Shown piece by piece: positions 11,816 through 22,478 of a stretch of 64,000 nt of DNA. The notes under the pieces were generated by a model. That model was not told where the DNA came from, searched no databases, and saw nothing but the letters and a program-made list of their open reading frames with translations. Numbering within the stretch: the stretch's first letter is position 1; each line of letters starts with the position of its first letter. Both the position numbers and the translations under genes were made by a program. This stretch comes from Dama dama (Eukaryota > Chordata > Mammalia > Artiodactyla > Cervidae): the NCBI RefSeq assembly GCF_033118175.1, contig NC_083693.1, positions 20,738,481 to 20,802,480 of the forward strand. Direction: 5' to 3'.

Positions 11816-11988
11816 AACAAATAATATCAATGTAAACAAAAAGCATATTTCTCAGTTGAACATATTATCCTTCCATATAGAAATGATTACTCTCTTCCAG
11901 TAAATTTTCTCTATTTCCCACTACAAAAAGGGAAAGCAGATTTGTGTTGAACTGGCCACAATGTTGTTAGTAGAATGTGAAAACTACT

Positions 11989-12194
11989 GTGCGTAGTTGC
12001 TTCGTCGTGTCCGACCCTTTGCGACCCCATGGACTGTAGCCCACCAGGCTCCTCTATCTGTGGGAATTCTCCAGGCAAGAATGCTGGAGTGGGTTGCCAT
12101 ACCTGCCTCCAGGCAATCTTCCCAACCCAGGGATCAAACCCAGGTCTCCTGCATTCAGGGTGGATTCTTTACCATCTGAGCCACCAGGGAAGCC
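11989..12194 (-). mobile_element. Bov-tA SINE with perfect 14-bp TSD
   Basis: Minus-strand Bov-tA: BovB-like tail at the left (from 11989, 'gtgcgtagttgcttcgtcg') and tRNA-Glu-like head at the right (rc of 'accatctgagccaccaggga' near 12170-12189). The flanks carry an exact 14-base duplication, atgtgaaaactact, at 11975-11988 and 12195-12208, which fixes the borders to the base. This indicates fairly recent insertion by target-primed reverse transcription. Confidence 0.95.
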
Positions 12195-12339
12195 ATGTGA
12201 AAACTACTAACCATGCAGAAAAGACTTGATAAGTTAACATTTAAAATGCATGTTTATCAAGTCAAGCTACAGAGTAGGAAAAGAAACATGAAAACATACT
12301 TGACAAAAGACATTCTTCTAGCCTAAATAAAGAAATTCT

Positions 12340-12960
12340 ACCAAAAAAAAAAGAAAGAGAGACTCACCTAATTTACAATTGGGCAGAAGAGTTGAACAAT
12401 TACTTCTAAAAAGAAGATATACAAATAGCCAAATATATGAAAATATACTCAATAGCTTCAATTAACAGGGAAATATAAATTGAAATGACGTTGTGAGATC
12501 ATCGCAGAACCACCAGAATGGCTAAACCATTCACCCAGTCAGCCATCCAACAGACATCTGACAGTGTCTGAATGGTGATGACAAATGGAAAGCAGGACAG
12601 CCTACAACCAGAGAATTCCCATACCCTGATGATGGGAGTGTAAATTAGGACAATCATTTTGTGAAACATTTTGTCCATATCCACTATATCTAAACACATG
12701 TATCTTCCATGAACTTGCAGTTTTAATTCTGAAAATTCACCCAACAGAAATACAACATGCATTCATTTTTAAGGCCATAATGGCACCAGAAGTTTACAAA
12801 AAGGCCTTAAAATGAAAACATTTCAAATGACTGTCAATGATGGAAAAGGCAAAATGCAGTATATTCATTCAGCAGTTAAAAATAAGAACAGATTGCTGCA
12901 TACAGCTGCATGAAAGGATAGCAGAACATAAAGTTGAACAAAGGAAGCCAGATCTCCAAA
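12340..12960 (+). mobile_element. Ancient L1 3' region remnant
   Basis: The word order 'gaacaattacttctaaaaag ... atagccaaatatatgaaaa ... gaccaccagaatggcta ... gatgggagtgtaaatta' follows the 3' end of L1 ORF2 and its UTR on the + strand, at high divergence. Borders are approximate; no open frame survives. The 145 bases between the SINE TSD and this start are unassigned. Confidence 0.6.
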
Positions 12961-13354
12961 AGTACATACCATAAATCACTTTATAGGAAGTTCTGCAACT
13001 GATAAAACTAATCCAGGATTAGTCAGAAAAGTGCTTACTTTTGAGGGTTTAATGATTGAGTAGATCACTAAGGAAGATTTCTAGAGAGATTGTCTTGTTC
13101 TTTATCTTTGCTTCTCAAATTTCACTGTGCTCTTGGCTTTCCATGGAAATCTTGTTGCAATGTAGATTTTGATTTGAAAGGTCTGGGTGTGATTTAAGTT
13201 TCTTCATTCTAACAAGTTTCTAGATAAACCAAAACTTCTGGTAAACGGATCACACTATTCAGAATGAATAGCCACGTTTGATATATTCTTTTGAATGGTG
13301 AATGCACTGGTTTATTTGTAAAATTTCATCAAACTATGTTATATGGACTTCCTT
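12961..13354. other. Unassigned intergenic sequence
   Basis: No gene or clear repeat; could be the continuation of the old L1. Confidence 0.4.
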
Positions 13355-13366
13355 TATATATGTTAT

Positions 13367-14429
13367 GTTGTTATTGTTGTTCAGTTGCCTAGCTGTGTTC
13401 AATACTTTGGCCACCCAAGGCGAAGAACTGACTCATTTAAAAAGACTCTGATGCTGGGAAAGATTGAAGGCCAAAGAGAAGGGGATGACAGAAGATGAGA
13501 TGGTTGGATGGCATTCTTTGTGACCCCATGGACTGCAGCATGCCAGGCCTCTCTGTCACTCAGCAACTCCCAAAGTTTGCCCAAATTCATGTCCATTACT
13601 TCGGAGATGCCATCCAGCCATCTCATCTTTTGATGCCCTCGTCTCCTTCTGCCTTCAATCTTCCCCAGCATCAAGGACTTTACCAATGAGTCAGCTGTTC
13701 ACATCCAATGACCGAAATACTGGAGTTTCAGCTTCAGCATCAGTCCTTCCAACACATATTCAGGGTTGATTTCTCTTAAGATTGACTGGTTTGATCTCCT
13801 TGCTGTCTAAGGGACTCTTAGGCATCTTCTCCAGCACTACAGTTAGAAAGTATCAATTCTTTGGTGCTCCGCCTTCTTTACCGTCCAGATCTCACAACAA
13901 CATGTGATCACTGGGAAGATCCTAGCCTTGACTATATGGACTTTTGTCAGCAGAGTAATGTCTCTGCTTTTCAACGTACTGTCTAGGTTTGTCATAGCTT
14001 TCCTGCCAAGAAGCAAACATCTGGTTCCATGGCTGCAGTGATTTTAGAACCCAAGAAGAGGAAATCTGTCACTAATTCCACCTTTCCCTCTTCTATTTGC
14101 CATGAAGTAATGGGGCCAGATGCCATGATTTTTTAATATTCAGTTTTTTTTATATTCAGTTTTAAGATGATTCTTTCACTCTTCTCCTTCACCCTCATCA
14201 AGAGGCTGTTTAGTTCCTCTTCATTTTCTGCCATTAGAGTGGTATCATCCTCATATCTGAGGTTGTTGATGTTTCTCCCACGTATCTTGATTCCAGTTTA
14301 TAACTCATCCATCCCGGCATTTCTCATGATGCACTCAGTGTATAGATTAAACAAACAGGGTAATAGCAGACAGCTCTGATGTACTCCTTTCTCAATCTTG
14401 AACCAATCAGTTTTCTATGCAAGGTTCTG
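13367..14429 (-). mobile_element. BovB LINE 3' part, minus strand, with a foreign BovB patch
   Basis: A 5'-truncated BovB. Its 3' end is at the left (13367) and it extends to the reverse transcriptase region on the right. A 12-base TSD, tatatatgttat, flanks it at 13355-13366 and 14430-14441. The active-site box (rc of 14244-14255) reads YEDD instead of YADD, a damaging change. Near 14135-14165 an 'atattcagttttt' stretch is tandemly duplicated. Bases 13400-13514 do not belong to this element: they are a plus-strand BovB patch (separate entry) that replaces about five bases of the normal 3' tail. Confidence 0.92.
13400..13514 (+). repeat. 115-bp templated insertion copied from 11551-11665
   Basis: Base-by-base reading shows 114 of 115 positions equal to 11551-11665, the only difference being g at 11582 versus a at 13431. 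The match includes unusual variants absent from other copies here: 'ggccacccaaggcg' where the copy at 22240-22253 has 'ggccacctcatgca', 'actcatttaaaaag' where that copy has 'actcattggaaaag', and 'ggccaaagagaagg'. Flanks diverge at once on both sides. The patch has the opposite orientation to the BovB that surrounds it. Confidence 0.9.
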
Positions 14430-14441
14430 TATATATGTTAT

Positions 14442-15098
14442 ACTTCACTTAAAAAGTCTATATAAAACAAATGCTTCTTGGAATGGAGGCCCCGAGTGAA
14501 ATTTTAGCTGTGTTTTCTAAGTGACAGAGGTAGAACTTGGAAACTGTAGATTTTGAGCAAAAGCAACAGACACCAATTTTTAAAAACCTAAGTCAATAAG
14601 ATATCTATTGAAATTGTATAGGCAGCCTTATAGAATGGGAGGGAAAACCTAAGGACCTTGGCTGCAAAGGAAGAGACTGAAGCACCATTAGTGGGCTCTG
14701 GTATCAGGAACTCAACAGAGTTATCTACACAACACTGTTGGAATAAACAACCTCAAACATCTTCAGTCATTCTGACCTTCTATTTACCGTTTAAAAGCTG
14801 AGAGAGTGCCAATTTGGCCTGAGATGTACCTGCACATCCACTATAGGGGGCAGGGTTACTGATTAACCTACTCTCATCAGACTCCATCTAAAATAGGTGA
14901 ACTAATTTCCAGAAGACATGTTTTGGTGCATGTTTTCAAAATATGGTTGGGTTGATGATGAGGCAAAGAAGTGACGTGGAGGAGTCAATCAAAAGGCAGA
15001 TTCACTGAAGTTACCTTCTAACTCCCTATTTCTTCTCTCTCTTATTGCTCCAGTAACTATTCTATGCTTACTCCACTCACTGCATCAGTTCTGTGATA

Positions 15099-15139
<41 letters not shown>

Positions 15140-17124
15140 TATATGTTGTAATGGAGTGGTCTCAGGCCAGCATTTATACAGATCAGCAACACGCATGGCA
15201 TTGCTGCTCTGTACGTGATTCACTCTGGGATGTTTTAACACTTACAAATGCAATTCTGGGAAAAAAAAAGCTTAGAAGACAAAAAGAGCTCCAAGTAAAC
15301 ATGATGCATACTAAAGATAATAGGAATTCTTCGTTGTTTCTATGATTGGTTCGAAAGGCAAGTGCTAGATCTGGTGTGAAGTTAGTTCAGTTCCTCTAGT
15401 GGAAGTAGGTTGCTACTACAGTCGTGTTGAGTTTCTTAAAACTCTTGGGTAATAATGGAATCCAGTTGTTAACCCATACTGTTAGTCATTCTAGGAGTAA
15501 TTAATTTGTAGTAATGGTCAACTGCCAATTTCCCATCCCTTAGGAAACTCAGAAGAGTGTTTTGGATCCATCTGGGTAGAAAGCCAGAGTAGGCATAAGA
15601 TCATTATCATCTGTGACACATTCAGGTCATGTTTCTTCCACATTTTGTTAGTTTCAATGAGCCAGGGACTGCTAATGAATGATTTCCATTGGATAATTTT
15701 GTTTTTTCTGTTTTAAGTTTCAAGTTGCCTGTCTGGATTTCATTAGCAGTGATTTACCCAAGAGGGGTTTGTTTCTTAGCTTGATTGGGAAAGTTACATT
15801 GAGAAGGTGACTGTTTTGGTGGGAAAGGAGGTTTTTTTTAAATGTCATAATGATTGGATATGTGTGTGGAAGAAGCTTGAGGAATGCAATCTGCATTTGC
15901 AGCTGACTCTATTTTCCTCAAACTAGGTATCGTTTGCGTAAATAACTGCAAGCATATTTGCCAGTTAGGCACCAAAGCCATCAGCATTTTATTACGCAGG
16001 GTAAATTACTACCATGAATGCAATAATACTTAAGTAATACATTAGATGTGTCTGAAAACATAATACAAGAGAGGAAAAATGGATTTTGAAACTGATTTTA
16101 TTTATCTTTTTGTTTATCTATTATTGCTTAATTTGGTACTTCAGAACTCTATGATTTAGTTCATTTTGCCATGTTCTTTTTCTTCTTTGCTTTATGGTAA
16201 TGATTTCACAGGCATAACTAGTACAGAACAGAACCAAGTTATTTCATCAGGTTGGTAAAATATGACATAAATGTAGTATAAAATGGTCTTTTCTTTTCTG
16301 GAATCATCTGTACTAACCAGTGTCACAACTATTTTTGAAGAGAATTACTTGATGGGATGAAGTAATGCATTTTCCAATTAACTTGCACCTCCATATTCTT
16401 TCTACATCAGTAGATTCATCAGCTCCCCAGCAACTCCTGTTGCTACGTACCAGCACTATTGCAGTCTGGAATTACCATGGAACCCAGGTTAGTGGGGTTC
16501 CTTGCTGTGAAGTGAGTTTTCTTATGCAATCCTAGCATGTTCCCAGGCTAAGGATCATAGCTCTTTTGTCAAGTGACTATTTGTCTTTTGCCCATTTATT
16601 AAATTAGATTGGTTTATCTCTTTTTGAATTGAAAGATATAAAAATGATAAGGAATGTATGGAAGGTGCTCAATTGCCTCGACTGATGCCCTTAAGGGTGG
16701 GCAGTCTCAGGATAGTCATTAATCTACTTAATTGGTTACATAACTAACTACAGAACTCTCTCAGGGTGAAGAAAGTTAGGATTTAGAATTTGGCACACTC
16801 AGCAAGGACTGCAGACACACCAAGGACCCTGGCAGATGGCCTCTTCCAATAGATGTTAAAGCAAGAAAATGTAGGGAAAAATAAATTAAAATTATTGTTC
16901 ATATATATTTTTAAAAATATGTGAAATATCTATAAGATGAATAAATGAAATACAAATGGAACAAGATATAAATAGATAAAATATTTTTAATAAAGCTGAA
17001 CATTTTAACTCGTTTTCTTTTAGCTACATACTATGAAATATATTTAAAAAATAAAGCTATCTGCAGCTCTACCAAACAATATCCATGTGGTTGCCAAATT
17101 AAAATTAAAAAAGTGAAAAACCTT
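14442..17124. other. Long unassigned stretch
   Basis: About 2.7 kb in which I recognise only a GT microsatellite (15101-15137). A/T-rich with occasional A-rich runs (16880-17060). No splice-framed or conserved-looking coding sequence is evident. Confidence 0.5.
15101..15137. repeat. (GT)n microsatellite
   Basis: Uninterrupted GT dinucleotides over about 37 bases; likely length-polymorphic. Confidence 0.97.
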
Positions 17125-17668
17125 TGTGGTTGGCAGAATTCTCAGATGGATCTCAAGATTCTTGCCCCATATGACACTTGTTATAATCTCTTCCTATTTA
17201 ATGATGGGTAATCTGGTGATATAATGGGGTATCTTTCCAATGACTGTGTTACTTTATATGGGAAAAGAGATTCTACAGATGTAATTGAAGTCTCTAATCA
17301 GTTGACTTTGAGTCCCTTCAAGTGGAATTTATCCTGGGTGGGACCCACCTAGACCTCTTGGATGATGAGGAGCAGCAGCAGCCAATCTCCTGTTGGCTTT
17401 AAAGACATGAGTCACTAAGAGTCCTAACAGCCACATGGAATTGAATTCAGTCAACAACTGGAATGAGCTTAGGAGAGACCCTGACTCCAGATGAGAATGA
17501 ACCCAGTCCTAGTTGGCACCTTGATTTCAGCCTTCTTGGACCTGAACAGAAAATTCAGATGAGCCTTGGCCAGATTTCTGATTTGCAGAACTGAGGTAAT
17601 AAATGGCAATTGTTCTCATTCTCCAACTTTGTGGCTGTTTTTGCTGTAGCAGCAATAGGAATAATGCA
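17125..17668 (+). mobile_element. Ancient MaLR-type LTR (MLT1-like), solo
   Basis: The stretch starts with TG (17125) and ends with CA (17667-17668). It carries the MLT1-style landmarks 'cagatgtaattgaagtctc', 'atcctgggtgggaccc', 'caacaactggaatgagctt', 'accttgatttcagcc', and an AATAAA polyadenylation signal at 17598-17603 followed by a GT-rich tail. These old LTRs are non-coding relics of ERVL-MaLR elements. No internal retroviral sequence adjoins it and no TSD is recognisable. The subfamily is not determined. Confidence 0.65.
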
Positions 17669-17744
17669 ATCTCAACACATATTTTAACTAAAAGTACATA
17701 TCCAAGTGTACTATACTCATAGCTCTCCTATTTTCCGTGTAATC

Positions 17745-17940
17745 TTTTTTTTTTTTTTTTTTTTTAAATTGAAGTATAGGTGCCTTACCATTTTGTGTTA
17801 GTTTTTGCTGCACAACAGCATGAATCATCCATGTGCATACATATACCCTCTCCCTTTGAACCTCCTTTCCACCACACCCATCCCACCCATCTAGGTCACC
17901 ATGAAGCACCTACCTGAGCTCCTTGGGCTGACAAGGTATA
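17745..17940 (-). mobile_element. L1 3' end, minus strand, with poly(T)
   Basis: A T21 run (17745-17765, the antisense poly(A)) is followed by 'aaattgaagtatagg ... tgtgttagtttttgctgc ... catccatgtgcatac ... ccctctcc', the antisense of the usual artiodactyl L1 3' UTR end. Severely 5'-truncated (about 190 bases). Confidence 0.75.
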
Positions 17941-20610
17941 AAATAGTGTGGTTATCTGCCTTTATCCACCATTTCTTACCTATGAAAAGGAATTACCATT
18001 TCCTATGAATAACTGTGGATGACCACCCTACTTCAAATACTTTTGAAAAGGTTACACAAAAAATATGGGAGAGCTCTGAGTACAATGTCTGGAACAGGAA
18101 GAATGGTCTGTAAAGAGTCACTCTCCTTATTGAGCCAAGGCCATGTTAATGGACACAGGCGAAGCAACTCAGAACTTTCTTGCACCATAATTGTCCATTA
18201 ACTCTCAGTTCTCGGTAACCAGATGAGGGACAGGCAACTTATTTAGGCAACAACTGCTGAATCCTGCAGACGCATGCTGGCAGCTCGGACGTCATAACCC
18301 TGAACCTCTTTTCATTGAGAAAGTGCTGGAATGAAAAGAAAAAGGGGCTTCAATTATTATTTCTCTGATTGTCCCCATTTAGATATTCGCATATGACCAA
18401 AGGGTGTTGTAGAAAAAGTTTCATACAGTTGTAAAGGTAGTATCTTGTCATCATATATAATCTTCACTTAATCATCTATAATATTCCCATGGCTAAATAG
18501 AATAAGCAGGGCAACATTTGGAATCAGGGAGGAGAGGACATTCCTGGAAATAACTAAGCTTTAGGCTTTTCAAGTGAGAAGTAGAAAAAAATTGCAGTGA
18601 CAGAAAAACTGCATTTATTGCACTAGACAAGCGGCTAAAAATTTCTCCATGGGGGGGAAAAACGAGATGATTTCCACCTAGGGCAATTCAAGGCAGTAGG
18701 ATTGCATTGTTTTTTGTTATGGAGAGCCTCTTTTGCCCACAGATGTGGAAAACAAATAAAATACATACCCCTCTGGCCTGTTCTTTTGCACTGGTTTTTC
18801 AAAATGCTGGTCCTCACAACTGAACGAGAATTAGGAGGATTTGTAGTATATTTTGCACATAAGTCCTGCTTGTAACACTGCTAAAGATATCACGCTCTGG
18901 AAGATAAAAGGAAGAGAATATTTGATTCACCTAAATTCTCTTAGACATTTTTAGCCTCTAGTATTCCTAACATTAAAAAGGTGTTTGAATTATTTTTATG
19001 AAGGAGTGGGGAGACCATTTTGATGGAGTAAGAGTTGACTTTGTGGTCTATGTTTATCATGATTATATTGTATTTCAAACATTCAGAAATTTTAGAAACA
19101 TTCCTAAATGCACAAAACTTTCCAGAATTCTCCCACCACTAGGACATTTGTCAATTACACAATGTAGAAAAAGGGCACCTGCCTCTTTCATCCACACATA
19201 CACAAGGGACTCTGAGAAATAAATGCTATTTTGCTGTAAATAGTGTCACTTTTTCCCATCTTGCTCTTGTACCTAGATTTATGCAGAAAGAAAGCATTTC
19301 TTATTGAAGTAGTCAATCCATGAACTTTGCCATGTTTTTATTCTACCTATATTACAGTGTATGATATATATCTAGTCAATATCCCCCATACACATAGGCA
19401 TGAATATTCTGCGTTTTCTGTGAGTCTGTGTGTGAAAGAAGCATAGCAACATCTATCTGGAAGCCCATGAGATGGTTAACTGCCCTTCCACATTCCATTT
19501 TGTTCTGTCCTCTAAACTTTAAGACAAATATCTTTTTGTTTTTCATCTTTAATATCCAATTCCAAGTTCACTAGGGAAGAGAGGATAGGATGCCACAAAA
19601 CTCACTTTGTCTCAGCTAGAACTATAATACAAACAAGACATACAACAAACTTTTCATGCTTCATTTTTTCTTCATACTTCAGAAGACATCTGCCCCGGGG
19701 GCTTGCAGCTAATGGGCTGCAGAAGGCTCAGGTCATCGTTCAAATTCAGTAGTCCCCATGTGATGTCCAGTCCAAGATCAGTGATGATTTCAGAATACTT
19801 CACTTGTCTGAGTCTGCTTACCATGCAGCTTTTTTCAGGACTTGAAAGTCTCCTTACCACCGCCTCCCTACCTCCCACCTCCAACACATTTTAAGACAGA
19901 AAAAGTGACCCTCGTGGGTTAGACAATCCTACATCAAGGTGAATTCTTGATAACCAGCTCTGTTCCCCCTTATACCTTGTAAACATGCTAATTAAAAGGA
20001 GCTTGGTTGTGAAGATCAAAGGAGAAAGAATATGGAAACCAGGGCCAGCCATCTTGTCCATATCTCTTCCCATTTACTGCTTGAACTTTTTTCTGGCTGG
20101 CTTCTGGGAGTCCACTGAAAGAAGAGTGTCATGACTTATAACCTCTCAACATCACATTTTAAAAATTGTCTTCAATAAGAAGAAAGCAGATGCCACAAAC
20201 ACCATGTGTGTCGCAGACATTCTCCTCTCTGCCTAGAATATTTTAGCACCTTAATAACCACAAAACACGAAATGCTCTCACTCTCTCACCCACAATGGGA
20301 TTTTCACTGAGAGTCTCCTTAGGAAAAGCTAGCCACTTTTCCACTTAATAAAAGTATTTGTGTTTTGCAAGATATGCACAATGACCATACACAGTTTTTG
20401 ATGGATGATCTCAGGCTCAGGTACCTCTGTCCTTGGGCATAGAGCCAACTTGCGATGGTCACACCAAGGTCCTTCTTGACAGCCCTCAAAAAGTATGTGA
20501 AATGGGCTGTTGAGCTCCTGCCTCCCAGGCAGCTACAGATGTTAGCAGAGCAGATTTTCTTAGATTTCAAAAGTAGCATTAAAAAAATCCATATAAATCA
20601 CCTATCTAGA
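17941..20610. other. Long unassigned stretch
   Basis: About 2.7 kb without a recognised repeat or gene. Open frames of 60-86 codons occur (18019-18201, 18998-19222, minus 19672-19887, minus 20319-20579, plus 20455 onward) but none shows a domain I know. The 20455-20575 segment is somewhat protein-like and is discussed in the findings. Confidence 0.5.
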
Positions 20611-20619
20611 AAATCCATG

Positions 20620-21349
20620 TTTAGTTTTTTAAGGGACCTCCATACTGTTGTCCACAGAGGCTGTACCAATTTACCTTCCCACCAACTGTGCAAAAGGACT
20701 CCCTTTTTGCCACACCTTCTCCAGTATTTATTGTTTGTAGACTTTTTGATGATGGTTATTCTGGCTGGTGTGAAGGGGTACTACATTGTAGTTTTGATTG
20801 CATTTCTCTAATAGTAAGTGATGTTGAGCATCTTTTCATGTGTGGTACATATATGCAATGGAATATTACTCAGCCATAAAGAAGAAGTGAAATTGAGTAA
20901 GTTATAGAGATGCAGATGAACCTAGAGCCTATCATACAGAGTGAAGTAAGAGAGAAAGAGTGAAACAAATATGGTATATTAACGTATATATGTGGAATCT
21001 AGAGAAATGGTACTGATGACCTTATTCACAGGTCAGTAAATAAATAATATAGAGGCATGGACATAGAAAACAAACTTGTAGACATGATGAAGGAAGAGGG
21101 GGGAAGAACTGAGAGAGTAGTTTTGACATATATACTACCACATGCAAGACAGATAACTAGTGGGAAGCTGTTGTATATCACAGGGAGCTCAGCTTGGTGC
21201 TCTGTCCTGACCTAGAGGGTGGGATGGAGGAGTGGGGGGAGAATCAAGAGAGGAGGTGTGTGTATACACATGGCTGATTCATGCTGTTGTGCAGCAGAAA
21301 TTAGCACAACATTGCAAAGCATTTATACTCCATTTAAAAAAAAACCACC
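20620..21349 (+). mobile_element. L1 insertion with 5' inversion (twin priming)
   Basis: Left part 20620-20845 is antisense L1 (the 'catactgttgtccacagagg' segment through 'gttgagcatcttttcatg'). Right part 20848-21349 is the sense L1 3' end ('ggaatattactcagcc' to 'tatactccattt' and an A9 tail). The junction is near 20845-20850, and on the L1 map a piece between the two parts is missing. The 9-base sequence aaatccatg flanks the whole at 20611-20619 and 21350-21358. The inverted head, missing junction segment, shared TSD and poly(A) together fit the known twin-priming outcome of L1 integration. Confidence 0.88.
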
Positions 21350-21358
21350 AAATCCATG

Positions 21359-21917
21359 AATTTTATGCATTCATTTCTATATTGATTTTTTAGAAAAACC
21401 AGGAGCAGGATGGCAAAATGAAATGAAATAACCAAGGTCAAGGGGAAAAGGGACAAGGATTGTGGGGCCTCACATATTTATTAACGATGAAGAATTACCC
21501 TTCGTTAACGATGAAAGTTAACCCTCACTTTCCTATAAACTGGGAGAAAGGAAACAAGAGAAGGTAGTTACGGGGTCCCAATCTGGATGTGCCCCCAGAA
21601 TCCCTTGGAGCACTTTAAATAATGAGATTCCTGGAACCTTCCCTGAGACTTGCTAAACCAACATCTCCAGGAGAGAATCCAACATGTCTATGCTTTTCTA
21701 AGCATCCCCAGGTGAACCTAATATTTAGCATGTTCTAGAAATCACTGGGCTAAATGACTTTTGTTTTTTCATTAAAAACATGATACTAATTCCTAAAGAG
21801 AAGCAGAATATTGTAGAATTTAGATCTCATTTATGATGACTCACCTGACTTAATTCATATAGCCAAAGTGATATAGGGGAAGATCAACTCAACAATGCAT
21901 TTAATATAATGTTTCAT
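21359..21917. other. Unassigned intergenic sequence
   Basis: No gene or named repeat. A short word, 'ttaacgatgaa', is repeated at about 21482 and 21504. Confidence 0.5.
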
Positions 21918-22478
21918 AAGCCATGAAATTAAAAGATGCTTTCTCCTTGGAAGGAAAGTGATGACCAACCTAGACAGCATATTCAAAAGTAGAGACATTA
22001 CTTTGCCAACAAAGGTCTGTCTAGTCAAGGCTATGGTTTTTCCAGTAGTCTTGTATGGATGTAAGAGTTGGACTATAAAGAAAGCTGAGCACCGAAGAAT
22101 TGATGCTTTTGAACTGTGGTGTTGGAGAAGACTCTTGAGAGTCCCTTGGACTGCAAGGAGATCCAACCACTCTATCCTAAAGGAGAGCAGTCCTGGGTGT
22201 TCACTGGAAGGACTGATCTTGAAGCTGAAACTCCAATACTTTGGCCACCTCATGCAAAGAGCTGACTCATTGGAAAAGACCCTGATGCTGGGAAAGATTG
22301 AGGGCAGGAGGAGAAGGGGACGACAGAGGATGAGATGGTTGGATGGCATCACTGACTCAATGGACATGAGTTTGAGTAAGCTCTGGGAGTTGGTGATAGA
22401 CAGGGAGGCCTGGCGTGCTGCAGTCCATGGGGTCACAGAGTCGGACATGACTGGGTGATTGAACTGAGCTGAACTGAA
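21918..22478 (+). mobile_element. BovB LINE 3' end with intact C-terminal frame
   Basis: 5'-truncated BovB from the 'gccatgaaattaaaag' point to the '(gaactgagct)gaactg' end. It has few differences from the typical element, so it is among the younger copies here. I do not see a clear TSD. Confidence 0.92.
21958..22458 (+). pseudogene. BovB ORF2 C-terminal fragment, 166 codons open
   Basis: The frame is open for 166 codons and ends at a TGA in the element's normal terminal region. It holds the conserved C-terminal stretch with 'PVVLYGCKSWTIKKAEHRR' (22038-22094), 'FELWCWRRLLRVPWTARRSN' (22109-22168) and the Arg-rich 'GRRRRGRQRMRWLDGI' (22302-22349). It lacks the endonuclease and reverse transcriptase, so it cannot act alone. 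The first ATG lies inside the original protein and is not a real start. Confidence 0.85.

Larger units (their letters stand above)
7782..11816 (+). mobile_element. BovB (RTE-type) LINE, near full length, decayed
   Basis: This is the longest retroelement in the window, about 4.0 kb. It has a leader from 7782 ('ggctccaagatggcagagta'), a spacer, an apurinic-like endonuclease region, a reverse transcriptase region, a C-terminal region and the typical (actgaactga)n end at 11803-11818. RTE elements insert by target-primed reverse transcription; BovB is known to have entered ruminants by horizontal transfer and to supply the machinery for Bov-tA. The leader is preserved, whereas the other nine copies in the window are 5'-truncated. 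Coding capacity is lost through in-frame stops (for example 9224-9226 and 9893-9895) and several frameshifts, so it is not autonomous. Possible 9-bp TSD at 7758-7766/11817-11825. Confidence 0.92.

Noticed and set aside
17125..17668. LTR as part of a longer endogenous retrovirus
   Set aside because: No gag, pol or env remnant and no second LTR in the flanks; a solo old LTR is enough.
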